Shown: in pieces, positions 19,211 to 31,608 of the stretch | Position numbering within the stretch: position 1 is the first letter of the stretch | Layout of the letters: every line of letters starts with the position of its first letter | DNA from: Pagrus major | Taxonomy: Eukaryota; Chordata; Actinopteri; Spariformes; Sparidae | Direction of reading: 5' to 3' | NCBI RefSeq assembly: GCF_040436345.1 | Contig: NC_133221.1 | Span: 30,220,589-30,284,588 of the forward strand | Length of the DNA stretch: 64,000 nt | Notes under the pieces: generated by a model | Seen by the model: the letters and a program-made list of their open reading frames with translations, nothing else | Databases searched by the model: none | What the model was told of the DNA's origin: nothing | Position numbers and translations under genes: made by a program

Positions 19211-20215
19211 CGTTCCATCCCAATTAGGAGCATACATTTTTACCAACACCACTTTTAAATTGAATAATTTTCCCTTCACCATTACAATATGGCAACTTGC
19301 CACTGCTGCTACTTTTACAACATCAAACAAGACGTAACTGCGTATCAGAATGGAGAAAAGAAGCTGTACTCCTGCTTTTTGCAGTAAACTTGCACTTAAG
19401 TTTTTTTTTTTTTAAAGAAACGTCTGTTGAATCTATTACGACCCTTAGAGAACAATGAGTTTCATGTATAACGACTATGTTTGCCCCCTGTTTGTGGATA
19501 TGATATAATATCTTGCTTCATCTAAGCGGGTGATTCAGACCCCGACAATTTCAGCCTATTATCATGGTATCTCTGCTACCCGGCATTCACATCTCCAGAA
19601 CAAATGCTCTGTGATTTACTGTGGGAGGACCCAGTGAAATCCTCCATACATCATCCCATTTCAAGGTTGAAGCCTTTAGAGGCTCATTGACAAACCAAGG
19701 TTACACTGTGGGTCTTCTTACATTTGTTTTGGGGAGGGAATGTAGAGAAACCTTGGGAATGCAACTGAGTGAAGCAACAACATACAACACACTGGTGCTG
19801 TACACAAGTGCACAGTCTGTGTTTTTCACTCTGGTATGATAAGTTTAATTAATTGGATTGATATTTTTATCCCAAAATATGAAATTATTACTTGGTTTGC
19901 TGATGGTGCTTATTAGACATGACACCATATTACACTCTGGACTGCCTGTTTGTCATTCTGTTTTATTACAGACACCAGTAATTATCACTTAAAGATGAAA
20001 AGGAATCTCTATAATTACCATGACAACTGTTGTCAACATTTGATTTCACTACACCTTGACTGTGCTATGTTCCTGTGGTTTGCAGAAGGTGCTGCTCTAC
20101 AATACCCACATACATATGTACATACGTACATACATACTGTGTTTCTCTTCAACACGCAGATTAGTCAAAAGTCCAACTGCAATTTTCTCACAGTAGTTGG
20201 AGGGCTTAAAGGTGC
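19211..20215. other. Intergenic, no supported gene
   Basis: Nothing recognised beyond a short CATA-type repeat near 20105-20135. Confidence 0.4.
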
Positions 20216-20342
20216 AATAAGTCATTCTGGAGAAAGAGAAGTTGGTTGTTGAGTCTCATTCCCAGGTCATCAAGTACCAACGTTTTGGGTTGGTGACCAG
20301 TGAGACTCAACCATCAACTTTCTCACACATTGCATCTCTAAA
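20216..20342. mobile_element. Small fold-back MITE
   Basis: The two halves are imperfect reverse complements. Left: TTAAAGGTGCAATAAG, GAGAAGTTGG, TTGAGTCTCA. Right: TGAGACTCAACC, ATCAACTTTCTC, ATTGCATCTCTAAA. No coding capacity. Confidence 0.7.
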
Positions 20343-20639
20343 CACAAGGATTTGGATCAGTGATCTGGAACAGTCATTCCGTCCACCACTAGCTCCACAG
20401 CTACTGGCCGGGCAGCTGTAAAATTAGTTGTGGATTTTCTGGTCCTAATGTTCCTATGTGCGTATGTTTCCCCGCATGTTTACTCTGGAGACACATTAGG
20501 CTTTATACAACTTTATTCCTACATATGTAGTAGTACAGAACAAAAACATGTTAATTTGTCAGCTGGATTTGCGAGATCAGGTGATCTCACTAATCCATTT
20601 TTCCAGGCTTCAATTTATGCATTTGTGGCCGAACCACAG

Positions 20640-21060
20640 CTGTTCAGGCCAATCAGCGTCAATCGAGGAAACTGGCAGCTAACAGGCAGTCGTGGTTAAA
20701 TGTGACAGCTGGCAAGAGAAGTGACTGTCCCTTTGAAAACAACAATGGCAGCTCCTCAAAAGGTGAGCAAAGCTGCTACTTTAGCATCAGTTATATCAGA
20801 ACTGGAGAGAATATTTCATTAAAAGAAGAGCAAAGAACAACACCAAAGGACCTTCTATTGTCTGGCTTTGGCAAGAGTCTGATTTACCAACATGATGGTA
20901 GCGCTCTCCTACTGTTGATCTGATCAGTTGAAGTTAATATCACCATTAATAGATGAAAATTTTTCTTTAATGTGTCTGCCCTTTTCCAAACATTTTCCAA
21001 GGATGACTTCCTAGATGGCTCTGTGTAACAAACCACGTGGTGTGTCAGGTTACAGCACCT
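20640..21060 (+). repeat. Interspersed repeat family F, copy 1
   Basis: The part at 20880-21060 is a diverged copy of 32025-32220: CTCTCCTACTG, GATAGA..., TGCCCTTTTCCAAAC, CTTCCTAG and CTCTG.AACAAA occur in the same order. The left boundary is approximate. ORFs in it are not genes. Confidence 0.55.
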
Positions 21061-21271
21061 GACCACACTTCAATGTGCAAAATCAGGGAAGTCTTCCAAA
21101 CCAAGATGCCAGAGTGTTTTCTGATCAGTAGGACAACATCTATTTGTGCCTTCCAAAAGATTATCATTCTATGATGCAACAACGCTATGGTTAAGGTTGT
21201 GGTGGTTTGGGTTTCATATGCTAGTTAGTTAGGGTTAGGTCATGGTTGCAACAAAAAACACACATTAACGG

Positions 21272-21436
21272 TTAGCGTGTCCTCAGCGACTCTGTAAGGA
21301 CACTCCCACACAGAGTTAAAAGCCTACAAACTTCCCCTCCAGTTAGTTAGAACTGAAGAAGCCTCTTGGATCAGAGGTGAAATACTTCAAGAAACTGAAA
21401 CACGTCCAGTTGCCTACAATTCAGCACTTAGAATTA
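21272..21436 (+). repeat. Interspersed repeat family A, copy 1
   Basis: Nearly identical to 44612-44776: ACTCTGTAAGGACACTCCC, CCTCCAGTTAGTTAGAACTG, AAGAAGCCTCTTGGAT, AACACGTCCAGTTGCCT and CAGCACTTAGAATT in order. It is a dispersed element of uncertain class. Confidence 0.75.
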
Positions 21437-22510
21437 ACAGTTAGAGAAAAATCGGTTAAGAGAGACCACCGTTGACAGTAGTCCCCCATGTTACAGTGTG
21501 ATCTTTTGTTGACCCATCTATCCACCCAGACTTCTGTTCTCTATGGACATCTGTGGTTGCTCTCGTGACGTCACCTGAATTCCTGTTTTGCTCCTGACGG
21601 ACAAGAGTCATAATGACTAAGTCTGCTCAAGGGGTTTGTCACATTTATGTAAACATATGATGTTTTGGAGCACTTGCTGAAATGACTAATTCTGTCATTC
21701 TTCGTAGGAGGACAGTCTCTTTAAGGGGCTGCTGATACACAGAGAACCTGTCTGTACATGCAGTGAGAAACATGCCTGAAGTCATCACGGTGGAGTGGCA
21801 AAAGCCAGGAAGTGTGTTGATCACACCCTTCAGACCCAACTGTGTATGATGTGACTAATTAACTCCCGGCCCATGGATATTTATGGACAGAGGTTTGGGA
21901 TTCAAAGTCTGAGTTTATGCACTTATTTAGAAGCTCTATGTTTCTTCCACAGTAATGAGTGAAACTTCTTCTGTACGAAGAAATCCTGATACTGAACAAA
22001 CTGTGTGCAATGTTCTCTACAGCAAAATCTGAGACCACAAAGTAACTCTCATTGATCTTTGATGGAATTATAGTGTAGAAAATAATCACTAAGGTGACCA
22101 TGACATTCTTTTTAGCTGCAGTTTTGCACGAAATTCTGGTTCTTGTCTGCTTTGCCTTTCTTTTCTTTTTTAAAACCAGTTACAAAGATCTTTCAAACAT
22201 GTAAAATGTTGCTGTTATTTTTTTTTTACCAGCATGTGAACCTGAAAGAGGAGTTTTAGCTGAGCATACTGGACTCTATGATGGGATAAAGTCATGATTT
22301 ACCTACCATTCATGATGTTTCTAGACAGGATGCTTTCTAACTCCTCTGTAAAAGTTGACGAAAGCTTGGCACTGGAATTTTGCTTTCTTAAGTTTCCTTA
22401 AGACATACAGCGCTTTGTGAGCTTTTTAAACTACTGTTGAGATACGAGATGACCAATTTTCCAGTGTTGAGCACTAATGTGAAAGAGGTGTGACCGCTAA
22501 TCCAAACCGT
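21437..22510. other. Intergenic, no supported gene
   Basis: No recognisable feature. Minus-strand ORFs at 21645 and 21859 have no domain. Confidence 0.4.
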
Positions 22511-22955
22511 CTATTTGTGAGGAAGTCTTATATCCAATTGCAGTGTGGTACTTATGCCCAGTTTCATGGGGGAGATTTGACAACATTCTGTCATAAGTGC
22601 TCTAATTTTCAAGGTGTGTAAAGACTGAGTGGATAACAGTGGATATGGCATCCTCTGTGAGTCTGTTGATTCTGATTGCAAACTGGTGAAGGTCCAGGTT
22701 GGCTGGGATGTTGTTCTTGAGGGCCACAGGGCAGTCATCATTTAGACTGTAGTATAACTTTTTAGGTACAGGAACATTGGTGGCTGTCTTGAAGCAGGTG
22801 GGAACACTCTCCTGTGATAGTAATGTGTAAAAAATGTCACTGATGACATCCTCTAGCTGGTCTGCACATGTTTTTAGTGCATGGCTAGGGATATTATCAG
22901 GCCCAGCAGCTTTACTCACATTCCGGGATTTTTCTTACATCTGCTGTGAATACAC
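22511..22955 (-). pseudogene. LINE reverse transcriptase fragment (L2/Rex-like)
   Basis: The minus strand encodes the N-terminal part of a non-LTR reverse transcriptase: TADVRK, then KAAGPDNIP, LKTCADQL, PTCFKTATNVPVPKK and ND.CPVAL, followed after an internal deletion by LDLHQFA and RLTEDAIST. A frameshifted stretch resembling the segment before the catalytic motif continues to about 22511. The YxDD motif is not present. It belongs to the same family as the plus-strand fragment at 40195-41095. Confidence 0.85.
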
Positions 22956-23580
22956 ACCTTGTAGACCTTACAGCCATCTCGACTCGACACAACTTGACTC
23001 AAATAGCTCTTGTGGATTTTCTATTGTCAACAGTACCTGCTACTTTATTTGGTATCAGAGAGTCGTCAATAGAATTGGCAATTGTATGACAAGGACATCC
23101 TGCACACTAACTGCAAATCTTAACTGCAATTTTTTTATTTACTAGACTCACTAAAAGGACATGTAATGGTAATTCAATTCAGATGTTCCAACAAGAAAGG
23201 GTGTCCTCCATTGTTCCTGTCTGTTTCTGCCACGTTCTTAAGGGTTATGCAGGTCAGCACAGTATGCAGGAAGAAATAATACAGACTAGCACTTTAGTTT
23301 ACTATAATTTATTTTCCGTGTCCATATGCCGTATTATATATCCAGTACCTATCTTTAAAGATAAATAATATAAATAAAAACCTGCATACTTACTTATCAA
23401 TGAAAAGGGTAAGTACTGTAGCATGCACACAACTCAAACGTTCAACACTCGTATGGTGAGTGAATTAACACTTAGACTTGGTTTAATGGTTATTTAAATA
23501 ATCTAATATATATTTCTTTATTGTAAGGCAGCAGATTTGTTGAAATTCTAATACTTTGGACTTAAAAGAATCAATGAATA
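22956..23580. other. Intergenic, no supported gene
   Basis: Nothing recognised between two LINE fragments. Confidence 0.4.
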
Positions 23581-23584
23581 AAGA

Positions 23585-24450
23585 CAAGAGACCCACGCTG
23601 CCATGCGCATCTCGGAATGTCTGGCAGACATCTTCGCTTGGACAACTGCGCATCATCTCAAGCTCAACCTCAGTAAAACTGAACTCCTCTTCATCCCGGG
23701 GAAAGACTGCCCTCACATGGACCTGTCAGTCACTGTCGAGGATGCCACGGTATCACTTTCATCGACTGTGAGGAACCTGGGCGTGATCCTTGACGACAGA
23801 CTATCCTGCACCCCCAACATCACCGCAGTGGCCCGATCCTGCAGATTTGCCCTCTACAACATCCGCAGGATTCCGTCTTTCCTCACAAAGGACGTGACGC
23901 AACTCCTGGTCCAATGGCTGATCATCTCCCGCCTGGACTACTGCAACCTGCTCTTGGCTGGACTCCCAGCCTCTGCGACTAAACCGTTGTAACGTATCCA
24001 GAACGCTGCAGCGCGCCTCGTTTTCAATCTACCCAAACTCTCCCATGTGACCCCCTCCTCCGTGACCTCCACTGGCTTCCTGTTGTGGCCTGCATCAGAT
24101 TCAAGATTATGGTGCTGTGGTCCTTCAAGGCTGTCAATGGAACTGCACCCATCTACCTCCAAACACTGGTCAGACCACATGCCCCAGTGCGAGCACTTCG
24201 CTCTACTACATCAGCTGGCCGCCTGGTACCGCCATCGCTGAGAGCAAACAAAGGTTGCTCAGCGAAGTCGCGACTCTTCTTTGCTCAGGTGCCCCAGTGG
24301 TGGAACGAACTCCCGACCAATGTCAGGACAGCAGAGTCACTCGCCATCTTCCGCAAAAGACTCAAGACTCACTTGTTCAGACTTCACCTCGACCCCGCAT
24401 AGCATGACTCCCGCGTCACAAAAGCGTCTGCTAAATGCCCTAAATGTACA
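23585..24450 (+). mobile_element. 5'-truncated L2-like LINE, ORF2 C-terminus and 3' tail
   Basis: The plus strand encodes the end of a non-LTR polymerase ORF: HHLKLNLSKTELLFIPGK, NLGVILDDRLS, SRLDYCNLLLAGLP, then RIQNAAARLVF, and in another frame VPQWWNELPTNVRTAE and LKTHLFRLHL. Two lesions are seen: an in-frame TAA at about 23990, where the family has Gln, and a one-base frameshift near 24052 in a C-rich run. The stop at about 24403 is followed by a short tail, CACAAAAGCGTCTGCTAAATG. Truncation at the 5' side is typical of target-primed reverse transcription. Assignment to L2 rather than another CR1-group clade is from memory. Confidence 0.85.
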
Positions 24451-26395
24451 AGAGGCTTGTCACAGGGCTTACCATATGTTACCATTTGTTCAGCACATGT
24501 TGTATATGGTGACAAAATCTGCTCTGCGTTTCCTTTGTTTATAGTTAAATATGATGGAGAAGCTCTGTTGCATGTTATTCATCTTTTCTATGTCTCACTC
24601 CAAGGGGACAATGAGCATACGTTATCTCACCCTTAATTAGCCTGTGTCACTTTGCTAAAAGGTTCCTAAGCAACCTGAAGTGGGATTTGCCTTTGTGTCC
24701 CTCCTCTTTTCTTTTGTTTATGTCTTGATCTGATGCTCAGTGTAGTGCTGGATGAAACACCGTGACAGTGATGGCTGCTGCATTGATTTATTGGCCCCTT
24801 TGGTCTTGGACTCTTAGATTTAAACACTACTGTCTTCTGTCATCCATCCATCCAGTCAGTATCATTCATCTTTAATGTGATGAATGAGACAAAGTTTATC
24901 TATATTCTTTATTGACTTACAGGCTGACGGACAAGTGGATAGCAATTGTTGGATAAAAAAATTACAAGTCAAATTAAATTAGAAATTAAATTCAATAAAG
25001 TAAGGAGACAATAACATAATAGATAATATATAGTAAAAATGAATTTTAAAATGATAAATCTATTTTTAGGATTCAGGAATAATTCTCAGACAGTTGGGAT
25101 ATTTCATGTTCATCAGCACTGCAAACATTTTTCAAGTCGCAATGTAAACCATCCTCTCCAGTCTTACTAGATTGTTTGCTGATTTGATTCTTGCCTGCCA
25201 TCAAAATATGCTTTTAAAAGTTCATTATTGTTGTTTTTTTTCCATGACATTAAGCAATGAGGCACATTACCTGCAGCATTTTATTGATTGTGATTGGGTC
25301 TCAGTGACTCAGGAACCCTCTAGACTTCCTCCTGCCTCAGACTGAGGAGCTGCTTATAGGAGTCAATAAGTTAGGACTATATTTAGGAGCTACTTCTGGC
25401 TTTGTTTTGTGGATACAGCCCCAGTTAAGCGCAGTTATACATTAAAATGTTGGCTAAGATGGATTTTTGAAAGCCTGAGTTTTAGGACCAAAGCTGACAT
25501 TTTAATGTCAAGTCTTCGAATAAAAATAGTATTTTTTTCCACTTATAATTTCATTAAGGGTAAAATAATAATAATAAATAAATAAAAAACTTTGAAAAAA
25601 ATCTCACAACATTAACTAAGATGACATTTACTGTTTCTTCCTGTTGTTATTCATGGTTGAAGTTGAGTGACATACTAATGAGTTAGTTGTGACGCACACA
25701 GTGTGATCAGCCAACGTGACCTGTAAGATAAATATTAAGATGCAGAAACACATGTCTTACGCTTGGTGCAGAGAACATGATGCTTTGTGTCTGTTGCAGG
25801 AGCAATTTGTAAGATATGGCCAGAATTTTAGTTTAAAGCATCAAAAAATGAACAAACGTGTGAGTGTGAAGAAACAACAGTGTTGACTTTAGGTCAAAGA
25901 CGTCTATGTTGCAGATATATCGACTATAGTTAGCAGGCTAACCAGCTAGCCTCGGCCTGCCCTCTGTTGTAATACCATTTTGTATCTCAAGAGGCGATAG
26001 TCTGTGTGTAGTCACAGCATCAGCTGGGAGATGTATGCATTTCACAAGCTCACTTAGCTTTAACTGTAATGAATCAACAAAGTCAAGAAAGAAAATACTG
26101 TTACATCTATTTTTGTTACCATGAAGAAAAATGCAACCGTACAACTTCTGAATTTAAGTTTCTCTCTTTTACTGAACTAAGATGAGCTTAATTACCTTGT
26201 TAACTCATAAAACACACTTCATTTAAGCTGAAACAAAACAAAACTCATCGAAAGTCTTGGTTTGTCTTTCCACAATCACCTCTGGTTTGGCTGAAATAAA
26301 TCTTCAATTCACAAAGTAAGATGTGAAAAATGTTCCAGCTCTACACGCTGTGTTGATGCCCGTCTCCCTCTTGATCCTCTGCCGATTCATGCCTC
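24451..26395. other. Intergenic, no supported gene
   Basis: AT-rich sequence without a recognisable ORF, RNA gene or repeat. Confidence 0.4.
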
Positions 26396-26638
26396 TCATG
26401 GCCCCACCTGGCATTTGTTCTCGTCCCAGGAGCCATAGTAAATCACCTCTGTACTGTATCCACTGTATTCAAACTGACATCTGTTGGCCGTAGAGGCTGT
26501 GTCCAGTCCCAGTCTAGTGTTCACTCTCAAGCTGCTAAACCCGGCTGAGCTGAGCCTTGTCACCCATGGTGACTCCCCCTGTGATCCAAAGTCTTGGTCC
26601 AGACAAACTCTGGTGCCACTGGCTCTACAGCTAACCAA
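26396..26638 (-). CDS. Unrecognised exon-like ORF (80 codons)
   Basis: This minus-strand ORF has a composition more protein-like than its neighbours: cysteines at spaced positions (VSCRA, RVCLDQDFG, ANRCQF, DENKCQV) and ordered stretches such as SPWVTRLSSAGFSSLRVN and EVIYYGSWDEN. It ends TGCCAG|GTGGGG, which could be a donor, and TTAG|C near its start could be an acceptor, but both signals are weak. The surrounding 2 kb shows no partner exon. It may be a decayed exon, a single exon of an extracellular Cys-rich protein, or chance. I do not recognise the family. Confidence 0.25.
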   Translation of the reverse strand: MVSCRASGTRVCLDQDFGSQGESPWVTRLSSAGFSSLRVNTRLGLDTASTANRCQFEYSGYSTEVIYYGSWDENKCQVGP

Positions 26639-26640
26639 GA

Positions 26641-28190
26641 CATGTGCTAGTTAGCTAATGGTAGCTAAAAGAGAATTTCCCCATTGTGGGACTAGAAGGG
26701 ATCTTAAAATTAAAAATTTTTTTAAAAAAAAACTACGGCCATGGATAGCAAGCAAAGAGCTGCTCCCTTTATTTTTGGAGCTACCTTTTAATTCTGGCCA
26801 TAATTCACACCTTTAAGATGGTCATTATGTTGAATTAGGCGATTATACAGTTATTCATTTTTGGCTTATTTTCTTGGAGTAGTTTTCATCTCCGCAAATT
26901 ACGGCAATGTTCAGCACAGAAAATTACTCTTCCTTAAAACACAACTTTCATAATCATCAGTCAAAGGAAAGGGATCGAGGACAGAGATCGGGGTCATTTT
27001 CTCCGAAAGAGCAATCATTGAATCAACCAGTATTAATCTCATTTAAATCCCACAGTATGCAAACTCTCTCCCCCTCTGGGAGACAATTAGAATGTGTTCA
27101 TATGGATAATAGTATGGACCATACTGTAATTATGCACATAGGGATCAATGGCTCTCAGACGGACCGTGCTTAACATATGGCTACACAATATACACTATTA
27201 TTCTAAGAGAGGATGCTTTTGATGGTCTTTTACATTGTTTCTTAATTCTTTAGTTATTTTTTGGAAGGACAATGATATAATGGTGAAAACATAGATGGAG
27301 AAAATTTGTAACACTGAGGTTATGATTGTTAGGAAGGAAATAATTTGGTAGCGAAAAAAAAACAACTGAGTGAGAATTACACTGATTGGATTGAAAGTAA
27401 CTGTAGATAGACTGTGGAAGAAAGGATTTATCAGATTAAAATGTAAAGAATGTAAAGAAATAGTAGATTGTGTGGTTGTATGTGTGTGTGTGTGATTATA
27501 ACTGCAATTATATAGAAATGGACGTATTTACTTTCTTTTCAAGACTATGAAACCCTTGAGTAGCCGTAGAGGAGAAAAAAATATGAAGGCCATGTTTTAC
27601 TTCATTGAGTGTTTAAAATGTGACTGAATGCACAGGCATAGAGGCTGTATTTTGTGTATCACTGGCTGTGTCCATACATGCTCATATCATCCCGATGAAC
27701 ATGCTAATATTGCCAATGCTATGATGCGTGTTGAAGATCAGGCTGCTGGCTTGTTAATACTTTTCTATCCACCTCTATCAAGCAGAGCTTGAACATCGTT
27801 CAGTCAGCGCTGCATTTGAAAGAGAGACTGAAGTTAGAGATATTAAAAAAGTCACCACTGTTAGTGAACTGTCAGCTACCTGAGTACTGTGCATGTCCAG
27901 CTCTCAACAGGGATGAGAAAAGAAGCAAGATGAATCACCCCTTAGCAAATTCCGTTATCAGGTCCAGAAAAAAACAATGTGTTTAATACAGAGTATCATT
28001 GATTAAGACTTTTTAAAACAAATTTTAAGGCTTCTGGATGTAGTCTGATGAGGTATATGGTCTGCTGCTTTCGACTGTTCCCTGTTTTTTCAGCGCGTTT
28101 GTGATGACAAACAGGACACACAAGGGGAAACATGAGAGAAAGGCAAACTTGTCCAATGACAATGTAAAAGGAATCAGATATGTGGGGGGA
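26641..28190. other. Intergenic, no supported gene
   Basis: No recognisable ORF or repeat. Confidence 0.4.
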
Positions 28191-28194
28191 ATGT

Positions 28195-28375
28195 AACGCT
28201 ACAGAGAGGAGAGGGGAGAAAGAAGAGAGGGAAGCAGAGTCTCTGGTGAGTGCTGAGTTCAGTGAGAGGTTGATCTGAATTTAAACACACAAACACACAC
28301 CCACGGTGCGCGCCATTGCTTGTTATCTTATGGCTAATGCAATGTATGGTAATCTGTTGGAGGCACATAAACAGG
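28195..28375 (+). repeat. Interspersed repeat family C, copy 2 (partial)
   Basis: Matches 1880-2030: GAAAGAAGAGAG, CAGAGTCTCTGGTGAGTGCT, GAGAGGTTGA, CTTATGGCTAATG. It is interrupted by a short ACAC run. The left part of the family is missing here. Confidence 0.7.
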
Positions 28376-30007
28376 ATTAAAGGCATCCTGTTATAGCATC
28401 TTTAAGTAAACTTGAGGATTTGAACATTGTTGGAAACATTAGGGATAATATTAGTACATCACTTTAAACAAAATACAGTATATATCAAAGATCTAGTTAT
28501 CTTTAGACATTTTAAAGCAGAAATCTTACATAGTATACCTTTAAAACACCAGATGTATCCTTTAATGAAAAGATGAATGATACTGTTTTTCTGACCTCAC
28601 TTGTAGAAAGAAAGCAAACAAAACACAAAATAAGAAAGTGGTGTTATTAGATTTAATAGATTCATATCAAACAAAACCTGAACAGCCCATTCCCTGACTG
28701 GATCAAATGGAGGACATAGAGCTGATAATACTGATGCTTTACTCTTTCTCTTATGACACAATACTTTGGCTAAGAAGACCAGCAAGGATGCCAGTGGTGG
28801 TCACCTGAAAACTTACACCCATCCACCACAGCAAAGATCTGAGAGCAGCTTAACATGGATGTAAAGAGTCTTCAGACTAGACACTTGTGGATTTAATATG
28901 ATGCTACATAATGAACCCAAAGCCTGAACAGGAAGATTTAAATATTAAAAATGAGTTAATTGGGTGAGAAAAGCTACACCAAAGTGAAATAAAACAAGCG
29001 ATGTGAATTTAATACTGACATTTTTATTCTACAGAACAGTATTTAAATCAGGTACTGATCTTTTAATCAGGTTGGTCTATATTTGAACCAGGTTTCAGTA
29101 AACTAAGTGGGTTTTTTTCAGTCAGATGACACAGTGAGGATGAGGATCTCTGAGCATCAGCAACCTGAAACCGCAGCTTCCGGTTCAGCAAACCAAATAA
29201 GACACTGATGTTTCTGTTCACCTCCTGAAGGACAAGACTGTGTTTGTTTCTGCTGTTTTTTCAATAAATGATTAATCCACTCCTTAGGCTTTTCACATAC
29301 ACACATACACACACACTCATACACACACACACATACTGGGGTTAGACCGATTACTGCTTGCCGATATTTTTCATGCCAGTGACAGCTTATGTTTTACGTA
29401 CAATTAAATTAAATTGATCCAGTTCTACATAAAAAAACAACTGAAATGATATGGCATATGGCAGAGAAACAGCACACATGACAATTATTTATTAGTGTCT
29501 TACTGCCAAACCAGAGTAATAGGATTCTTCTCAGTGAGTTAGACAGATTAAGGCAGGTTCCAATACATATTTTACACAGTGACACATAATTAGAGCTAAT
29601 TAGAGCATAAACTCCATAGAGCCAATTTGAGTTTGATCCATCAGAATATCAGAATATAAAGAAGTAAGATGAAGAAAATGTGTGCAGCTATCCCCGTACA
29701 TAGTAGACAGTCTCTCCTGAAGGCATTCATGGTGGTGTGCTTGGTTTGTAAAAAATTGGTATCGCTGTGTTGATGCTGCTCATGGAACCTAATGTTGCTG
29801 CCATACCATCACTGCAACTGACCAATCATGTTTTTGTAATGTCATAGCTTTGTGACTCACAAATGGGATAAGTTATTATTTCTAACATGTGTTTAACATT
29901 GTAAAAGGGTCTTTTTTTTAACCTAACCAAGTATTTTTGTTTCCTCAACCTAATCAAACTGAGACAGAAAACAAAGAATAGGAATATAATAAGAGAACTG
30001 CGTGTAT
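28376..30007. other. Intergenic, no supported gene
   Basis: Nothing recognised except a short ACACAC tract at about 29298-29335. Confidence 0.4.
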
Positions 30008-30412
30008 AAACAACACATTCTCACACCTAAATGACTGAAAAGGTCTATTGCCAGTGTTGTCTAAAACAAATTATATCACCGTTACCAAAACAACATGACC
30101 CTTGCAACGTACCAGCGACAGGCATACCTTTTTGTTAGGGCAAAGTTTGGTTAGGTTTAGGTAAGAAAACTACTTGGTTAGGGTTAGGTAAACATCAGGG
30201 ATTTGGTTTTGAATACTAAGTTACTTCAGCTATGAACGTACCTACCTATGTAACTTCAGTTTTATAACGTATGTGACTTGTGCTTGTTAAACACAACCTC
30301 CTCCTTATGCAGATAACTATACCTCTTTATACTACATCACCTTACTTCTGCCTTTGCTGCCATAGTAATTTCTATGGCCACTAGAGGTCGCCGCCTAACA
30401 AGAAATGTCAAT
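30008..30412 (+). repeat. Interspersed repeat family E, copy 1
   Basis: Shares an ordered series of words with 55136-55612: ACCTAAA.GACTGAAAAGGT, TTGCCAGTG, CAACATGAC, GTTTGGTTAGG, GAAAACTACTTGGTTA, TATGTAACTTCAGTT, GCCACTAGA and TCACCGCCTA-like end. The copies are diverged by substitutions and indels. Confidence 0.7.
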
Positions 30413-30415
30413 ATA

Positions 30416-31608
30416 TGTAACGGTTGTTTGTAATATATTATTTTAAGAGGTAGCTTTTATTGTGAAACAGCTACTTTTATTTTGAAATCCAGTTGCGCTG
30501 TTCTGTGTATGTGAGAAGGAAGAAGCTAACAGAAAAGGATGCGCATATGTCCTGTTAAGAAACATGCTAAGTAGCAACTGTTAAGTTGTTGTAAAATGTT
30601 TAAGGACCCTCCAAGAATCAAAGATAATTCCCCTTATTTGCAGCACGCAGCCAATGAGATAACTTATTTTTCTTTTGTCTTTGTTTTTCGTTAAGCAGTT
30701 TTCCACATACTGTGAATGCTTTTATTGTTGCTAACTTTGTCTTTATACTTTGTGTGTATGTGTCTGTAGTTTTCACGGTGGATTTGGTGGATTTGGAGAG
30801 AAGGAGACAAATAAACCCGTTGAAAGAAAGCCACTTGTGTTTGCCATGCTTCGAGGGAATTACAGTGAAAACTCGACCTGTCCATCAGTGAGAGTGAGCA
30901 TCAATTAACAATGCGGCAAGTTCAAAGGACTGTCTCCCTTCAGCATGTCTGCAGCACATGGAGCAGTTATTCAAGCAGACTCAGATGAGCCAAAAACAGT
31001 ATTAAAGAAGTAAAGAAATAAGACCCACGCGGTTAAAGAGTGAAGTTTCAAGACAAAGTATCAAAAGGCTTGGACACAAATAAGTTAAAAGTTATTTATT
31101 TAAGTTTTTTTTATTTAACTGTTATCACGTAATTTAACCAAAGTTTATAATCCCAGAAATACTAAAGTTTAAGGCAAATACATTTTTTCTTAAAGTTTCT
31201 ATATTTCATATTTAAGTTCATATTTGTGAAATCGTAAGTGAACACTATTTTTCTGAGTGCTTTATGTGATTTGCAAATATTGAGTGTTTCAGTGGTAATA
31301 GTTAAGGTTTAATCACTCTGTTGAGAAATGGATATTGACATTTGCATGAGTGTTTAAAGTTGATGTGAAGGTTTGTTACTACATTAATTTCTATTTGTAA
31401 ACACCCTAATTATTATTGTTTTGCAAATTCATGTAGTGATTTGAAAATGTCAGAGCCAAAAGAGTCTACAATTCAGGTAGTGGGCAGTCTTAGCGACAAT
31501 GCAAATTCCCAAGACCAACCTGAAGATGGAAAAGTATGCTGAAGGCCACATAGAGGAAGACAATGACAAGGAGACAAATAAACCCGTTGAAAGAAAGCCA
31601 CTTGTGTT
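30416..31608 (+). other. Possible decayed LTR-type element with 41-bp direct repeat
   Basis: Forty-one bases are identical at 30801-30841 and 31568-31608. They start AAGGAGACAAATAAACCCG and include a poly(A)-type AATAAA. The first copy lies in a stretch starting TGTAACGG (30416), a start seen in many gypsy LTRs. No gag or pol protein is visible between the copies. A short ORF near 31447 (MSEPKESTIQ) is not recognisable. The LTR reading is inference. Confidence 0.3.
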
